A stretch of 64,000 nucleotides of DNA from Herbaspirillum sp. RTI4 (GTDB taxonomy: Bacteria > Pseudomonadota > Gammaproteobacteria > Burkholderiales > Burkholderiaceae_D): positions 124,001-188,000 of the forward strand of contig NZ_JAVIWQ010000002.1 of assembly GCF_034313965.1 (NCBI RefSeq). The letters run 5' to 3'. The stretch's first letter is position 1. Each line of letters opens with the position of its first letter. Below are positions 27,113 through 36,745 of the stretch, piece after piece. The translations under genes were made by a program, and so were the position numbers. Below the pieces are notes generated by a model that did no database searches, was not told the origin of the DNA, and saw only the letters and a list, made by a program, of their open reading frames with translations.

Positions 27113-28513
27113 ATGTCCCAGCCGAAAACCATGCAAGATGAAAATTTGCCAATCTGGTTGCCGCGATTGGCCGCGCACGGCGAGCCACGTTTTTTGCAGA
27201 TTGCGGATGCATTGCAGAAGGCGGTCGTAGAAGGATCGCTGAAACCGGGTGACCGTCTACCACCGCAGCGCCAGTTGGCAGCACAGCTGGACGTCGACCT
27301 GACGACGATCACGCGCGCCTACGACGAAGCCAGACGCCGCAATTTGCTGGAGGGCCGTGGCGCTCGAGGCACTTATGTCGCGGCGCCGAAAGTCGAATTG
27401 ACCTCGATCCTCGACCTGAGCATGAATACCCCGCCACCGCCGGATGGCGTGGACTTCGACGACATGTTGCAACAAGGTTTATCTCAAGTACTGATGAGGG
27501 CAGACAATGAATTGCTGATGACTTACCACTTGGCCGGGGGAAGCGACTCCGACCGCAAGGCTGGCGCCAAATGGCTAGAACCGATGTTTGGGTATGTGGA
27601 TTTTCGCCAGCTTGTTGTCTGTCCCGGTGCGCAAGCGGCGATCGCCGCATTGATCCTTGCGCTGACGGAGCCTGGCGATGTCATTCTGGCAGAACCGATG
27701 AGTTATCCCGGCTTGCGTACCGCAGCGACCCAATTCGGCCGGCACATCATTGCGGTAGAAGCAGACGAGCACGGAATGGTGCCTGAGTTGCTTGAAGAAG
27801 CGTGCCGCCAGCACAAGCCTGTGCTGGTCTACCTCAATCCGACATTACAGAACCCGACCGCCATCACCATTCCAGAACACCGACGCAAGAAGCTCGCCAG
27901 CATCGCGAAGCGCTGCAATGTACGCATCGTCGAGGACGATCCCTACTGGCTCCTTGCCGATGCCCCGCCACCACCTATTGCCGCGTCTGCTCCAGAACAG
28001 GTGTACTACATCTCAACCCTGTCGAAATGCCTGACCCCCGGCCTGCGTATCGCCTTCGTGCTCATACGCGACCCGCGCGAACGCGAACGCTTCCTGGTCG
28101 CGCTAAGATCATTTGCGCTGATGGTCGCCCCTCTGACGGCCGCACTGGCCACTCAATGGATCCTCGATGGTTCAGCTGACAGATTGATGAAAGGCGTACG
28201 CAAGGAGGCGCGCCTGCGTCACTGGATGGCCAGGGATATTCTGGCAGGCCGCTACAGCGGCAGCGGAGACGGCCTGCATGTGTGGCTCGAGTTGCCGGCG
28301 TATTGGAACTCCGCACAGCTTGCGCGTGCAGCCGACAGCGAGGGCATCGCAGTCACGCCGGCGGCGGCATTCGCCACTGGCAGCGGATCAGTGAATGCAA
28401 TTCGGATCTCTTTGGGTAGCATCAAGGACCGTGGACGCTTACATGCGGGTCTTCAACGGCTGTCTGATCTGCTTGCGCAGCGGCCCGAGTCGTTCAGCGC
28501 GGCTGTAGTTTAA
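27113..28513 (+). CDS. MocR-family (GntR/aminotransferase) transcriptional regulator
   Basis: 466 residues. The N-terminal winged helix (FLQIADALQKAVVEGSLKPGDRLPPQRQLAAQLDVDLTTITRAYDEARRR, about 30-85) is of the GntR type. A linker and a class I aminotransferase-like domain (about 110-455) follow, with the PLP region YLNPTLQNPT, VEDDPYW and the Schiff-base Lys in STLSKCLTPGLRI. MocR regulators such as PdxR and GabR sense PLP plus an amine. The target is unknown. Neighbouring genes give no firm hint: the next gene converges after a 322-bp gap. Confidence 0.88.
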   Translation: MSQPKTMQDENLPIWLPRLAAHGEPRFLQIADALQKAVVEGSLKPGDRLPPQRQLAAQLDVDLTTITRAYDEARRRNLLEGRGARGTYVAAPKVELTSILDLSMNTPPPPDGVDFDDMLQQGLSQVLMRADNELLMTYHLAGGSDSDRKAGAKWLEPMFGYVDFRQLVVCPGAQAAIAALILALTEPGDVILAEPMSYPGLRTAATQFGRHIIAVEADEHGMVPELLEEACRQHKPVLVYLNPTLQNPTAITIPEHRRKKLASIAKRCNVRIVEDDPYWLLADAPPPPIAASAPEQVYYISTLSKCLTPGLRIAFVLIRDPRERERFLVALRSFALMVAPLTAALATQWILDGSADRLMKGVRKEARLRHWMARDILAGRYSGSGDGLHVWLELPAYWNSAQLARAADSEGIAVTPAAAFATGSGSVNAIRISLGSIKDRGRLHAGLQRLSDLLAQRPESFSAAVV

Positions 28514-28835
28514 CCGTCAAGGAAACACGGTGCCTCATCCGGGCGTTATCTCAATGCGGTCGCACATTGGTTTGCTGCCTCGGTGTTGATTCTCAGTGTT
28601 TGTTTATCATGAGATCGCGTGCGAAAGTGAACCGACTGAAAGAAAGCTACCTTAGCGTCCACCCTTCGGACAGCAATGGCAGCGACACGCGAATTAAAGA
28701 AGCGACAATGCGCGAACTGCCGCTTCGTTAACAATCATCCTGCAGCACTTGAAAAATCCATTGTCGGATTGAGCCTTATGGGTTCTGACCACAGCTTGGT
28801 CGTCAGCCATGATGGCATTGCGAAAATCGAGATCG
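28514..28835. other. Gap without a supported gene
   Basis: Short open frames exist on both strands but none has a ribosome site or a recognisable product. No repeat or terminator stands out. Confidence 0.6.
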
Positions 28836-29213
28836 TTAGCTCCGAACCGCTTCCCCCTCCCGCAAAACCTCCACCATCTCCGCCTCCGTAAACACCCGCG
28901 AACGCGTATGGAAGGCCTTGCCTTCCGGCCCTTCCAGCGAGAAAGTACCACCGCTTCCTTCAATCACGTCGATGATCAGTTGCGTGTGCTTCCAGTATTC
29001 ATACTGAGCGCGGCCGATGTAGAACGGGCAGCCGCCGATGTCGCCCAGATAGACGTCACCGGCGCCCATCGTGATCTCACCGGGCAAATAACAATTGGCG
29101 GCGCTGTTGTCGCAGCATCCGCCCGATTGATGGAACATCATGTCGCCGTGTTTTTGTTTCAGGAAGGCCACCAGTTCCAGCGCGGCCGGCGTGGCAATGA
29201 CTTTATCGACCAT
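28836..29213 (-). CDS. DUF779 protein, partner of acetaldehyde dehydrogenase
   Basis: 125 residues. The ATG at 29213 has GGAG 6 bases upstream, whereas the ATG at 29219 sits directly on it. The sequence has the DUF779 features FLKQKHGDMMFHQSGGCCDNSAANCYLPGE and IGGCPFYIGRAQYEYWKHTQLIIDV, with a conserved Cys pair. DUF779 genes regularly follow aldehyde dehydrogenases of the AcoD/ExaC type, as here. Biochemical function unknown. A strong hairpin lies between the two genes. Confidence 0.88.
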   Translation of the reverse strand: MVDKVIATPAALELVAFLKQKHGDMMFHQSGGCCDNSAANCYLPGEITMGAGDVYLGDIGGCPFYIGRAQYEYWKHTQLIIDVIEGSGGTFSLEGPEGKAFHTRSRVFTEAEMVEVLREGEAVRS

Positions 29214-29268
29214 GTTCATCTCCCTGTAATTATTAGGTCATTCTGCAAGCAGGCATTCAAGCAAGAAA

Positions 29269-29288
29269 GGGGACGGTTGCCCGTCCCC
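29269..29288. other. Intercistronic hairpin
   Basis: A perfect 8-bp stem GGGGACGG/CCGTCCCC with loop TTGC lies between the aldehyde dehydrogenase and DUF779 genes. It lacks a T-run on the minus strand, so mRNA stabilisation or partial attenuation fits better than full termination. Confidence 0.6.
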
Positions 29289-29340
29289 TCCCGGAGTTTG
29301 CTGCTACTTATTCTGCACTTGTTTCATAAAAACTGTCGAC

Positions 29341-30861
29341 TTAGAAAAAGCCCAGTTTTTTCTCGCTGTAGCTGACCAGCAGATTTTTAGTTTGCTGATA
29401 ATGATCGAGCATGACCTTGTGCGTTTCGCGGCCGATGCCGGATTCCTTGTAGCCGCCGAACGCTGCATGCGCCGGATAGGCGTGGTAGCAGTTAGTCCAC
29501 ACGCGCCCTGCCTTGATGGCGCGACCCATGCGATAAGCGACATTGCCGTTGCGGCTCCAGACGCCTGCGCCCAGTCCGTACAGCGTGTCGTTGGCGATGG
29601 CCAGCGCTTCTGCTTCATCCTTGAAGGTGGTGACGGCCAGCACGGGTCCAAAAATCTCTTCCTGGAAAATGCGCATCTTGTTGTGGCCCTTGAACAGGGT
29701 CGGTTGAACGTAATAGCCGCCTGCCAGCTCGCCTTCCAGATGCGCTTGTGCGCCGCCGATCAGCAGTTCTGCGCCTTCCTGCTTGCCCAGATCGAGGTAA
29801 GACAGAATCTTGGTCAGCTGTTCTTTGGAGGCCTGCGCGCCCATCATGGTGTCGGTATCCAGCGGGTTGCCTTGCTTGATGGCGGCAACGCGCTTGAGCA
29901 CACGCTCCATGAACTTGTCGTAGATCGACTCCTGGATCAGCGCACGCGTCGGGCTGGTGCACACTTCGCCCTGATTGAAAGCAAACAACACCAGTCCTTC
30001 GATGGCTTTGTCGAGGAAGCTGTCGTCCTTGTCCATGATGTCGGCGAAGAACACGTTCGGCGATTTACCACCCAGTTCCAGCGTGGCCGGAATCAGGTTG
30101 TTGGCGGCAGCTTGTGCGATTACGCGGCCAGTGGTGGTCGATCCGGTGAAAGCAATCTTGGCGATACGCTTGCTGGTCGCCAGCGGCAAACCGGCTTCGC
30201 GACCGTAACCGTTGACGATGTTGATCAAGCCCGGCGGCAGCAGATCGGCAATCAGTTCCATCATGATCAGAATGCTGATCGGTGTCGATTCCGCTGGTTT
30301 GAGCACCACGCAATTACCCGCACCGATTGCGGGTGCCAGTTTCCAGGTCGCCATCAGGATAGGGAAATTCCAGGGAATGATCTGTCCGACCACGCCCAGC
30401 GGTTCATGAAAATGATAGGCCACGGTATCGCCGTCGATATCGCTGAGCGCACCTTCTTGCGCGCGCACGCAGCCGGCAAAGTAACGGAAGTGATCGATGG
30501 CCAGCGGGATATCGGCATTCAGTGTTTCGCGGATAGGCTTGCCGTTGTCCACGGTTTCGACATAAGCCAGTAATTCCAGATTGGCTTCGAGGCGATCTGC
30601 GATCTTGAGCAGCACGTTGGCGCGGTCGGCAGGAGAGGTGCGGCCCCATGCATCGGCAGCGGCATGAGCAGCGTCCAGCGCCAGCTCTACATCTTCCGCA
30701 GTCGAACGTGCGGCCTTGGTGAACACTTTGCCGCTGGTGGGCGTGATGACATCAAAGTATTGTCCCTTCACCGGAGCAACCCATGCGCCGCCGATGAAAT
30801 TATTGTATTGCGCTTTAAAAACGATTTTGGCGCCAGCGGTGCCGGGGGATGCGTAGAGCAT
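29341..30861 (-). CDS. NAD-dependent acetaldehyde dehydrogenase (AcoD/ExaC type)
   Basis: 506 residues. It oxidises aldehydes, probably acetaldehyde, to acids. Motifs: [21 protein letters not shown], the NAD-binding [10 protein letters not shown], the general-base LELGGKSPN, the catalytic Cys in [10 protein letters not shown], and [10 protein letters not shown]. The DUF779 partner downstream and the divergent AcoR-like sigma-54 activator both point to ethanol, acetoin or acetaldehyde metabolism. A sigma-54 promoter candidate lies at 31031-31046. Confidence 0.93.
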   Translation of the reverse strand: MLYASPGTAGAKIVFKAQYNNFIGGAWVAPVKGQYFDVITPTSGKVFTKAARSTAEDVELALDAAHAAADAWGRTSPADRANVLLKIADRLEANLELLAYVETVDNGKPIRETLNADIPLAIDHFRYFAGCVRAQEGALSDIDGDTVAYHFHEPLGVVGQIIPWNFPILMATWKLAPAIGAGNCVVLKPAESTPISILIMMELIADLLPPGLINIVNGYGREAGLPLATSKRIAKIAFTGSTTTGRVIAQAAANNLIPATLELGGKSPNVFFADIMDKDDSFLDKAIEGLVLFAFNQGEVCTSPTRALIQESIYDKFMERVLKRVAAIKQGNPLDTDTMMGAQASKEQLTKILSYLDLGKQEGAELLIGGAQAHLEGELAGGYYVQPTLFKGHNKMRIFQEEIFGPVLAVTTFKDEAEALAIANDTLYGLGAGVWSRNGNVAYRMGRAIKAGRVWTNCYHAYPAHAAFGGYKESGIGRETHKVMLDHYQQTKNLLVSYSEKKLGFF

Positions 30862-31030
30862 GTGTGTCTCCTTGGGTGCGGATTATTGGAATAGTTAGCT
30901 TGCGGACATAACTGCTATCAAATCTCATGCCAAACAGAGTGATTGTCGTCATGTCGTTGATTCCATGCATTATTTCCCGACACCAAGGCGTTGATGCGCG
31001 TCCATGCGGGAATGGTGGAACGATCCGGAT

Positions 31031-31046
31031 TGCAACAACTGTCCCA
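31031..31046 (-). promoter_or_regulatory. Sigma-54 promoter candidate for the aldehyde dehydrogenase operon
   Basis: On the minus strand TGGGACAGTTGTTGCA matches the consensus TGGCAC-N5-TTGCA with one mismatch and correct GG/GC spacing. It lies about 170 bases upstream of the dehydrogenase start, opposite the gene for an RpoN-dependent activator. Confidence 0.65.
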
Positions 31047-31060
31047 AAAAGTGACAGTTG
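31036..31060. promoter_or_regulatory. Perfect 8-bp inverted repeat over the sigma-54 promoter
   Basis: CAACTGTC, a 9-base spacer, then GACAGTTG. It overlaps the -24 region. It may be an operator for the AcoR-like protein or another regulator. Confidence 0.55.
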
Positions 31061-31270
31061 AACCGGTCTCGATGGCAAAGGCATTGCGCTGGCGCGCTAA
31101 GTCTTTCTATACTGGCCAGACACATGCAGGAAGCGCTGAGCCAAGGTCACGCACCGCCACCCTCAGGATTAAAGCAGAACAAAGCCCGCCCTGAAATTGC
31201 ACCGCATCATCCCCTTGTCAGCGGCTCCTGTATAACAAATGGTAAAACCATGACCCGCCGAGGAGACACC

Positions 31271-33172
31271 GTGCGACATTCCAATTCTGCGCTGAGCTTA
31301 CGCCATGCGCGGCAACATCTGATCGATCATGGCAACACACCCGCAGGAGCGATCAGCGACCGTCTGGCCCGTTCCTGGGAGCGCAGCGTAGCAGCAGGCG
31401 TGTTGCCGGTCGGACGCTTGCCTGCGGCCGAACATTCCAGCGACGGCGAACTGCGGCAGGTGCTGGCGCGTAATCACGAATTGCTAGCCCACTCACGGCC
31501 GGTAATGGAATATCTGTTCGAGCAAGTCCGGCATAGCGTGGTCGTACTGGCCGACAACCGCGGCACCCTCATGCATACGATGGGGGATGCTCACTTCCTG
31601 AATAAATCGGAACGCATCGCATTGACGACCGGCGCATCGTGGCACGAAGAGCGACGCGGCACCAATGCCATCGGCACCGCACTGGCCGAAGAATCTGCCA
31701 TTGAAATCCACGGTTCCGAACACTTCCTGGAACGCAACGGCTTCCTGACCTGCGCCGCCGCACCCATCATGTCCTCCTGCGGCAAGCTGATCGGCATTCT
31801 GGATATTTCGGGCGAGCAGCACAGCGGGCATCCGCACACGCTGGGACTGGTCAATACCGCCGCGCGCATGATCGAAAACCGCTTGCTGATCGCCACTTGC
31901 CGCCGCCACATACGATTGCATTTGCACGCACACGCTGAAGGCATAGGCACCGTGGCCGAAGGCATCGTGGCGCTGTCGGACGATGGCTGGATCATCGGCG
32001 CTAACCGCATTGGCCTGTCGCTACTGCACCTGACTACACCGCAAATCGGCGCCGCGCAATTGACCAACATCATGGACCTGCGTCTGGACGACCTGCTGGC
32101 GCGACACCAACGCAGACCGAATCAGCCCATGCCGGTTCATCTGCATGACGGCACGCTGCTGTTCATCCAGGTTCAAACCGACAACACGGTGTCGGCACTG
32201 GCGGGTGCCAGATCAACACTGACCGAACCCTCGACCGATGCGCTGGCCGCGCTCGACAGCGGCGACCTGCGCTGGCGCGGTGCCACCGACAAAGCGCGGC
32301 GCATTCTGGATAAGGCTATCCCGTTGCTGATTCAGGGCGAATCCGGCGTTGGCAAAGAGTATTTTGCGCGCGCTTCACACGACAGCAGCCAACGACGCAA
32401 TGGCCCGTTCGTGGCGATCAATTGCGCCGCCATTCCTGAAAATCTGATTGAAGCTGAACTGTTCGGCTATGCACCGGGTGCTTTCACCGGTGCAAAAAAA
32501 GAAGGCAGTCCCGGCCGCTTGCGGGAAGCGCATGGCGGCACGCTGTTTCTCGATGAAATCGGCGACATGCCGCTGCACATGCAAACGCGGCTATTGCGCG
32601 TATTACAGGAACGCAGCGTGACGCCGCTGGGCGGCAGTGGCAGTGTGCCGGTGGATTTTGCGCTGGTCTGCGCGACCCACTGCAAACTCAGGGAAGAAGC
32701 CGACAAAGGCACTTTCCGCAGCGATTTGTATTACCGCATCAATGGTCTGACGGTACACCTTCCAGCCTTGCGCGAGCGCAGCGATTTCCGTGAACTGACA
32801 GCAAAACTGCTCGCCAGCCTGCACCCTGATCGTGAGTTGCAACTTGCTCCTGCAGTTTTGGAAAAAATGCGCGCACATCCCTGGCCGGGCAACCTGCGCC
32901 AGTTATCCAGCGTGTTGCGCACCGCCTGCGCCATGCTCGACCCCGACGAAGATTGTATCGATTGGCGACATCTGCCGGATGACATTGCGGAAGAATTGAC
33001 GGCCGTGCCAAGAGCCGCATCGGCAGCTACGCAAGATGCTCCGCAAAATCTGAAGGAGCTCTCGTACATCGCCATCCAGCAAGTATTGGAGAGCAGCCGT
33101 GGCAACATCTCACTGGCGGCGCGCACGCTGGGCATCAGCCGGCAAACGCTGTACCGAAAAATGCAGGCTTAA
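31271..33172 (+). CDS. AcoR-like sigma-54-dependent activator
   Basis: 633 residues from a GTG with GAGGAGA 5 bases upstream. An ATG at 31250 is in frame but lacks a ribosome site. The N-terminal GAF-type sensor region (RSWERSVAAGVLP, GTNAIGTALAEESAIEIHGSEHF) is followed by an AAA+ domain. It has Walker A GESGVGKE near residue 355, the sigma-54 contact loop GAFTGA near 402, and Walker B GGTLFLDEIGDM. A Fis-type helix-turn-helix ends the protein (ISLAARTLGISRQTLYRKMQA). It is transcribed away from the aldehyde dehydrogenase gene, which it probably activates. The ligand is not known. Confidence 0.9.
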   Translation: MRHSNSALSLRHARQHLIDHGNTPAGAISDRLARSWERSVAAGVLPVGRLPAAEHSSDGELRQVLARNHELLAHSRPVMEYLFEQVRHSVVVLADNRGTLMHTMGDAHFLNKSERIALTTGASWHEERRGTNAIGTALAEESAIEIHGSEHFLERNGFLTCAAAPIMSSCGKLIGILDISGEQHSGHPHTLGLVNTAARMIENRLLIATCRRHIRLHLHAHAEGIGTVAEGIVALSDDGWIIGANRIGLSLLHLTTPQIGAAQLTNIMDLRLDDLLARHQRRPNQPMPVHLHDGTLLFIQVQTDNTVSALAGARSTLTEPSTDALAALDSGDLRWRGATDKARRILDKAIPLLIQGESGVGKEYFARASHDSSQRRNGPFVAINCAAIPENLIEAELFGYAPGAFTGAKKEGSPGRLREAHGGTLFLDEIGDMPLHMQTRLLRVLQERSVTPLGGSGSVPVDFALVCATHCKLREEADKGTFRSDLYYRINGLTVHLPALRERSDFRELTAKLLASLHPDRELQLAPAVLEKMRAHPWPGNLRQLSSVLRTACAMLDPDEDCIDWRHLPDDIAEELTAVPRAASAATQDAPQNLKELSYIAIQQVLESSRGNISLAARTLGISRQTLYRKMQA

Positions 33173-33180
33173 ACAAAGGC

Positions 33181-33235
33181 GCTACTGATGTGCTACTGAT
33201 GCACTACTGATGCACTACTGATGCACTACTGATGC
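33181..33235. repeat. Five tandem copies of an 11-bp unit
   Basis: (G/A)CTACTGATG(C/T) is repeated five times without gaps, starting 8 bases after the activator stop. Simple slippage repeat. Confidence 0.85.
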
Positions 33236-33269
33236 GCGTCGCACAGACTGCCAGCGACGCGCATCAGCA

Positions 33270-34265
33270 TCAGACTTGGCGCTCGACGTAAATCCCTTTT
33301 CGCTTTTGCAGCGCAATCAGCTCATGGACATTGAACTTCGGCGGACTCGATACGTGTCGTTCATAGATTGGCGGTATGGATTTTTTTACTGCTGCATAGA
33401 TGCCACCGGACTGGTCGGAAAAACGCAATACGCGCGGCTCCGGCTCGACAAAAACTCCTCTCGATTTTTGCGCCGATTTCAATTCATCCAACAACGGCAG
33501 AGAAATGCTGCTGCCCTGCGCCGGATGCGCAACTTCCCACGCGCGCACCGCGACGACGGCCACAGTCAGCGGCAGGCACTTGGACGCACTGAAATCGACA
33601 GGCAACTCCAATGCGCTTTCTTGCGACTCTGCACGCTCACTCCGTTTTTTCAACACGGCCTCAAGCTCGGTCAGGTGATCGGACGCCAGCTTGCGTTCGG
33701 CTAATTTGGGACGGAGTCGCGTAGCCGTATCTGCGTGACATGCCGCCAGCGAAGGCTGACGTGACGCAGTCAGAGATGAAACAGGAATGGCAACAAAAGC
33801 CAGAACGGGGACTGGCAGAACAACCAGCGCAGGAAGCGGGCGCAAGGGAAGAAACCGGCGAGGCGGGGATGTTTTTTGTGCTGCCGGCGGAGGAGGAGGT
33901 GGTGGTGGCGGAGGTAATGGCGGTGAAGGTCGCCGTGGCTCCATCGATTTTGGTCGCAAGGGCGTTCGACTTTTCCCTGGCTGAACTGACGCACGCACGC
34001 CCGTCGCGCCGAGATTGACAGTGACACGATGGGCCGCAAGCGATCGCCTTGGCGCAATCCGCGCATCGTTGGCCACAGCGGTGAGAAGATCCAATGTCGT
34101 GCGCGAAGCGTGCGACGACGGCGAAGCGACATCACCATTGCGCGCTTCGTGGAATCGGGCGCGAAAACAACTGCCAGGCAAAACGCATTTCAATGTGCGT
34201 TGAATAAAATTTTTAAACGTAACGGAAGAACTTCCCGGATTACTGGTCGGGTGAAGTGGATTCAT
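33270..34265 (-). CDS. Proline-rich hypothetical protein with a duplicated C-terminal motif
   Basis: 331 residues. The ATG at 34265 has a strong ribosome site (AGGAG, 7 bases upstream), which argues for a real gene. The N-terminal third is basic and Ser/Arg-rich without a signal peptide. At about 110-128 there is a polyproline run, and around 140-165 a Pro/Val/Leu-rich, partly hydrophobic stretch. The C-terminus holds two related segments, LDELKSAQKSRGVFVEPEP and VHELIALQKRKGIYVERQV (pattern L-x3-QK-x-(R/K)-G-(V/I)-(F/Y)-VE). A short linker between them contains IPPIYERHVSSPPKF. I recognise no family. A surface, cytoskeleton-binding or secreted role cannot be excluded but is not shown. Confidence 0.6.
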   Translation of the reverse strand: MNPLHPTSNPGSSSVTFKNFIQRTLKCVLPGSCFRARFHEARNGDVASPSSHASRTTLDLLTAVANDARIAPRRSLAAHRVTVNLGATGVRASVQPGKSRTPLRPKSMEPRRPSPPLPPPPPPPPPPAAQKTSPPRRFLPLRPLPALVVLPVPVLAFVAIPVSSLTASRQPSLAACHADTATRLRPKLAERKLASDHLTELEAVLKKRSERAESQESALELPVDFSASKCLPLTVAVVAVRAWEVAHPAQGSSISLPLLDELKSAQKSRGVFVEPEPRVLRFSDQSGGIYAAVKKSIPPIYERHVSSPPKFNVHELIALQKRKGIYVERQV

Positions 34266-34489
34266 GATTTTGTCTCCTATTGCATGGGAATTGTGCTGAT
34301 TGCTATTGAGTTATCACGCGTGTATCGATGCACCATTGATGGGTTCCGGCTGGTTGGGACGGATGACTGAGGCCAACAAATGACGCCAACGGATGAAGCC
34401 GGTAAATGATACCCGCTGACCACAACAAAGCAATCAGCATGTGACGCATTCGTCTATCATGCAGAACGGGCATGTGGCTCTTCACAACA

Positions 34490-34590
34490 GGACTTACGCA
34501 AAAAGCCGCTGGCTAGGCCGTGTTGCCGCAGGCAGTGCAATTAGCACGATCAGGCAATGCAACAACGCCAGCGGCCTTTTGCGTAAGTCC
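34490..34590. repeat. MITE-like palindromic element, copy 2
   Basis: 101 bp with 24-bp terminal inverted repeats that differ at one base (each starts GGACTTACGCAAAA). The centre has no coding capacity. It is related to the element at 189-279 and lies 30 bases before the nucleotidase start, where it could affect expression. No clear target duplication is visible. Confidence 0.75.
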
Positions 34591-34620
34591 CATATAAAAT
34601 TCTTAATGGAAGGACATGGC

Positions 34621-35559
34621 ATGGCTTACGATTTGTCCGGCATGCTGGTGATCGGCATTTCCTCGCGCGCATTGTTCGATCTGGAACATGAGAATGCCAT
34701 CTTCGACAACGAAGGCGTGGCGGCCTATGCGGCCTACCAGCGTGAACATGAAAACGTCGCCCTGAAACCGGGCACGGCCTTTCCGCTGGTCAAGGCGCTG
34801 CTCAAACTGAACACGCTGATCCCCGGCAGGCAACTAGTGGAAGTCGTGATTATTTCGCGCAATTCGCCCGACACCGGCTTGCGCGCCTTCAATTCCATCG
34901 AATCGTACAAGCTTGGCATCAGCCGCGCCGCGTTTACCGGCGGCGAAGCAATCGCCCGCTATTTGCAGGCGTTTAAAGTAGATCTGTTTCTGTCGCGTGA
35001 TGAAAGCGACGTGCAGGACGCGGTCAATGGCGGCGTTGCTGCTGCACGACTTTACACCGCACCCACCAATTACATTGCGCCGGAAGACCAGATCCGCATT
35101 GCCTTCGATGGCGACGCGGTGCTGTTCTCAAAAGAGTCGGAAAATATCTACGTAGAAAAAGGACTGGATGCTTTTGAACGCCACGAAAATCGCCACCGCA
35201 ACAAGGCAATGAAACAAGGTCCCTTTGCCAAACTGCTGCTGTCGTTATCAGCCATCCAAAAACAATTCACGCCGGAAAACTGCCCGGTGCGCATCGCCAT
35301 CGTCACCGCCCGCAATAGCCCCTCCCATGCCCGCGTGATCAAAACCTTACGTACCTGGAACGTCACCGTCGATGAAGCATTTTTCCTCGGCGGCCTGACC
35401 AAATCGGATGTGCTGCATGCTTTCGGCGCGCACATGTTTTTCGACGATCAGGACGGCCATGTGCAACTGGCCTCGGCCTTAGTCCCCTCCGGTCGGGTAC
35501 CGTACGAAGGCGGCGATCTGGCCGCTAAACCGGCACGCCGTAACGCGACCACAAAATAA
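34621..35559 (+). CDS. Cytosolic 5'-nucleotidase (PF06189-type)
   Basis: 312 residues from the ATG at 34621, which has GGAAGGA 6 bases upstream. It resembles the NT5C1-like nucleotidases that dephosphorylate nucleoside monophosphates: LVIGISSRALFDLE at the N-terminus with the HAD-like core, AYQREHENVALKPG, VEVVIISRNSPDTGLR, RAAFTGG, LFLSRDESDV, RIAFDGDAVLFS and AHMFFDDQDGH. It is followed after 44 bases by adenine deaminase, so the pair probably converts AMP towards hypoxanthine and other purines. Exact substrate not known. Confidence 0.85.
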   Translation: MAYDLSGMLVIGISSRALFDLEHENAIFDNEGVAAYAAYQREHENVALKPGTAFPLVKALLKLNTLIPGRQLVEVVIISRNSPDTGLRAFNSIESYKLGISRAAFTGGEAIARYLQAFKVDLFLSRDESDVQDAVNGGVAAARLYTAPTNYIAPEDQIRIAFDGDAVLFSKESENIYVEKGLDAFERHENRHRNKAMKQGPFAKLLLSLSAIQKQFTPENCPVRIAIVTARNSPSHARVIKTLRTWNVTVDEAFFLGGLTKSDVLHAFGAHMFFDDQDGHVQLASALVPSGRVPYEGGDLAAKPARRNATTK

Positions 35560-35603
35560 AATTTATTCCCACTTCTATTACCTCAACGCCCGCAAGGAAA
35601 CGC

Positions 35604-36650
35604 ATGTCCACCACGCTCTCCCCCTCCCTGCAACGCTTCATCGAAGGCATGCCGAAAATCGAATTGCATCTGCATATCGAAGGCACGCTGGAGCCGGAAT
35701 TGATGTTCGCGCTGGCTCAACGCAATCAAGTCGCCCTGCCTTACGCTTCGGTAGAAGCACTGCGCGCCGCCTACGCTTTCGACAGCCTGCAATCCTTCCT
35801 CGACCTGTATTACGCGGGTGCGGCCGTGCTGCTGACCGAACAGGATTTTTACGATATGACCGCTGCCTACATCGCCCGCGCCCGCGCCGACAAGGTGTGC
35901 CGCAGCGAAATTTTTTTCGATCCGCAAACCCATACCGAGCGCGGCGTTCCGATAGCAACGGTGTTTGCCGGCATCGCCCGCGCGCTGCGCGAAGCGCGTG
36001 AGCAACATGGTTTCGGCAGCGCGATGATCATGTCTTTCCTGCGCCATCTGCCCGAGGAAGACGCCTTCGCCACGCTGGAAGCGGCCTTGCCGCTGCGCGA
36101 GCAATACCGCGATCTGTGGACAGGCATAGGACTGGACTCGGCCGAACGCGGCAATCCCCCTGAGAAATTCGCCCGCGTGTTTGCGCGCTGCAAGGAGCTC
36201 GATTTCCGGCTGGTGGCGCACGCGGGTGAAGAGGGTCCGGCGCAATACGTCCGTGATGCGCTTGATCTGTTGCAGGTGGAACGTATCGACCACGGCGTGC
36301 GCAGCGAAGAAGATCCGGCACTGATGGCACGGCTGGCGCAGCATGCCATTCCGCTGACGGTCTGTCCTTTATCGAATCTGAAATTGTGCGTGGTGGCCGA
36401 TATGCGCCAGCACAATCTGGCGCGCTTACTGGAAGCGGGTCTGGCAGTGACGGTCAACTCCGACGACCCGGCGTATTTTGGCGGCTACATGAATGCCAAT
36501 TTTCTGGCAGTGGCCGAGGCACTGACGCTCAAGCGCGAACAGATCGTGACGCTGGCGCGCAATGCCATTGCGGCCAGTTTTGTTGATGCAGAAGAACGAG
36601 GGAAATTGTCGGCAGAACTGGATGCCTACTGCCTTGCGCAGACGGCGTAA
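35604..36650 (+). CDS. Adenine deaminase of the adenosine-deaminase superfamily
   Basis: 348 residues. Zinc ligands and catalytic residues are visible: HLHIEGTLEPEL, VAHAGEEGP, ERIDHGVRSEEDP and VTVNSDDPAYFGGY. The segments KIELHLHIEGTLEPELMFALAQRN and SDDPAYFGGYMNANF are those of the bacterial and fungal adenine deaminases (Aah1 type, for example the characterised Pseudomonas aeruginosa enzyme) rather than classical adenosine deaminase. Adenine to hypoxanthine is therefore the likeliest reaction. It is probably co-transcribed with the nucleotidase upstream and starts the purine region. Confidence 0.87.
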   Translation: MSTTLSPSLQRFIEGMPKIELHLHIEGTLEPELMFALAQRNQVALPYASVEALRAAYAFDSLQSFLDLYYAGAAVLLTEQDFYDMTAAYIARARADKVCRSEIFFDPQTHTERGVPIATVFAGIARALREAREQHGFGSAMIMSFLRHLPEEDAFATLEAALPLREQYRDLWTGIGLDSAERGNPPEKFARVFARCKELDFRLVAHAGEEGPAQYVRDALDLLQVERIDHGVRSEEDPALMARLAQHAIPLTVCPLSNLKLCVVADMRQHNLARLLEAGLAVTVNSDDPAYFGGYMNANFLAVAEALTLKREQIVTLARNAIAASFVDAEERGKLSAELDAYCLAQTA

Positions 36651-36745
36651 TTCATTTGCTTAAGTAGGAGGCGCAGTAGGAGGAGCGGTAGGTGGTGCGG
36701 CTGGGAGAGACCAGCACCACCATACTGCCCTTTATAACGGCAGCA

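Noticed and set aside
28676..28891. 71-codon frame ending in a Pro-rich tail
   Set aside because: No ribosome site. The Pro-rich end is antisense to the DUF779 coding end.
33276..33704. 142-codon plus-strand frame
   Set aside because: Shadow of the proline-rich minus-strand gene, which has a much better ribosome site.
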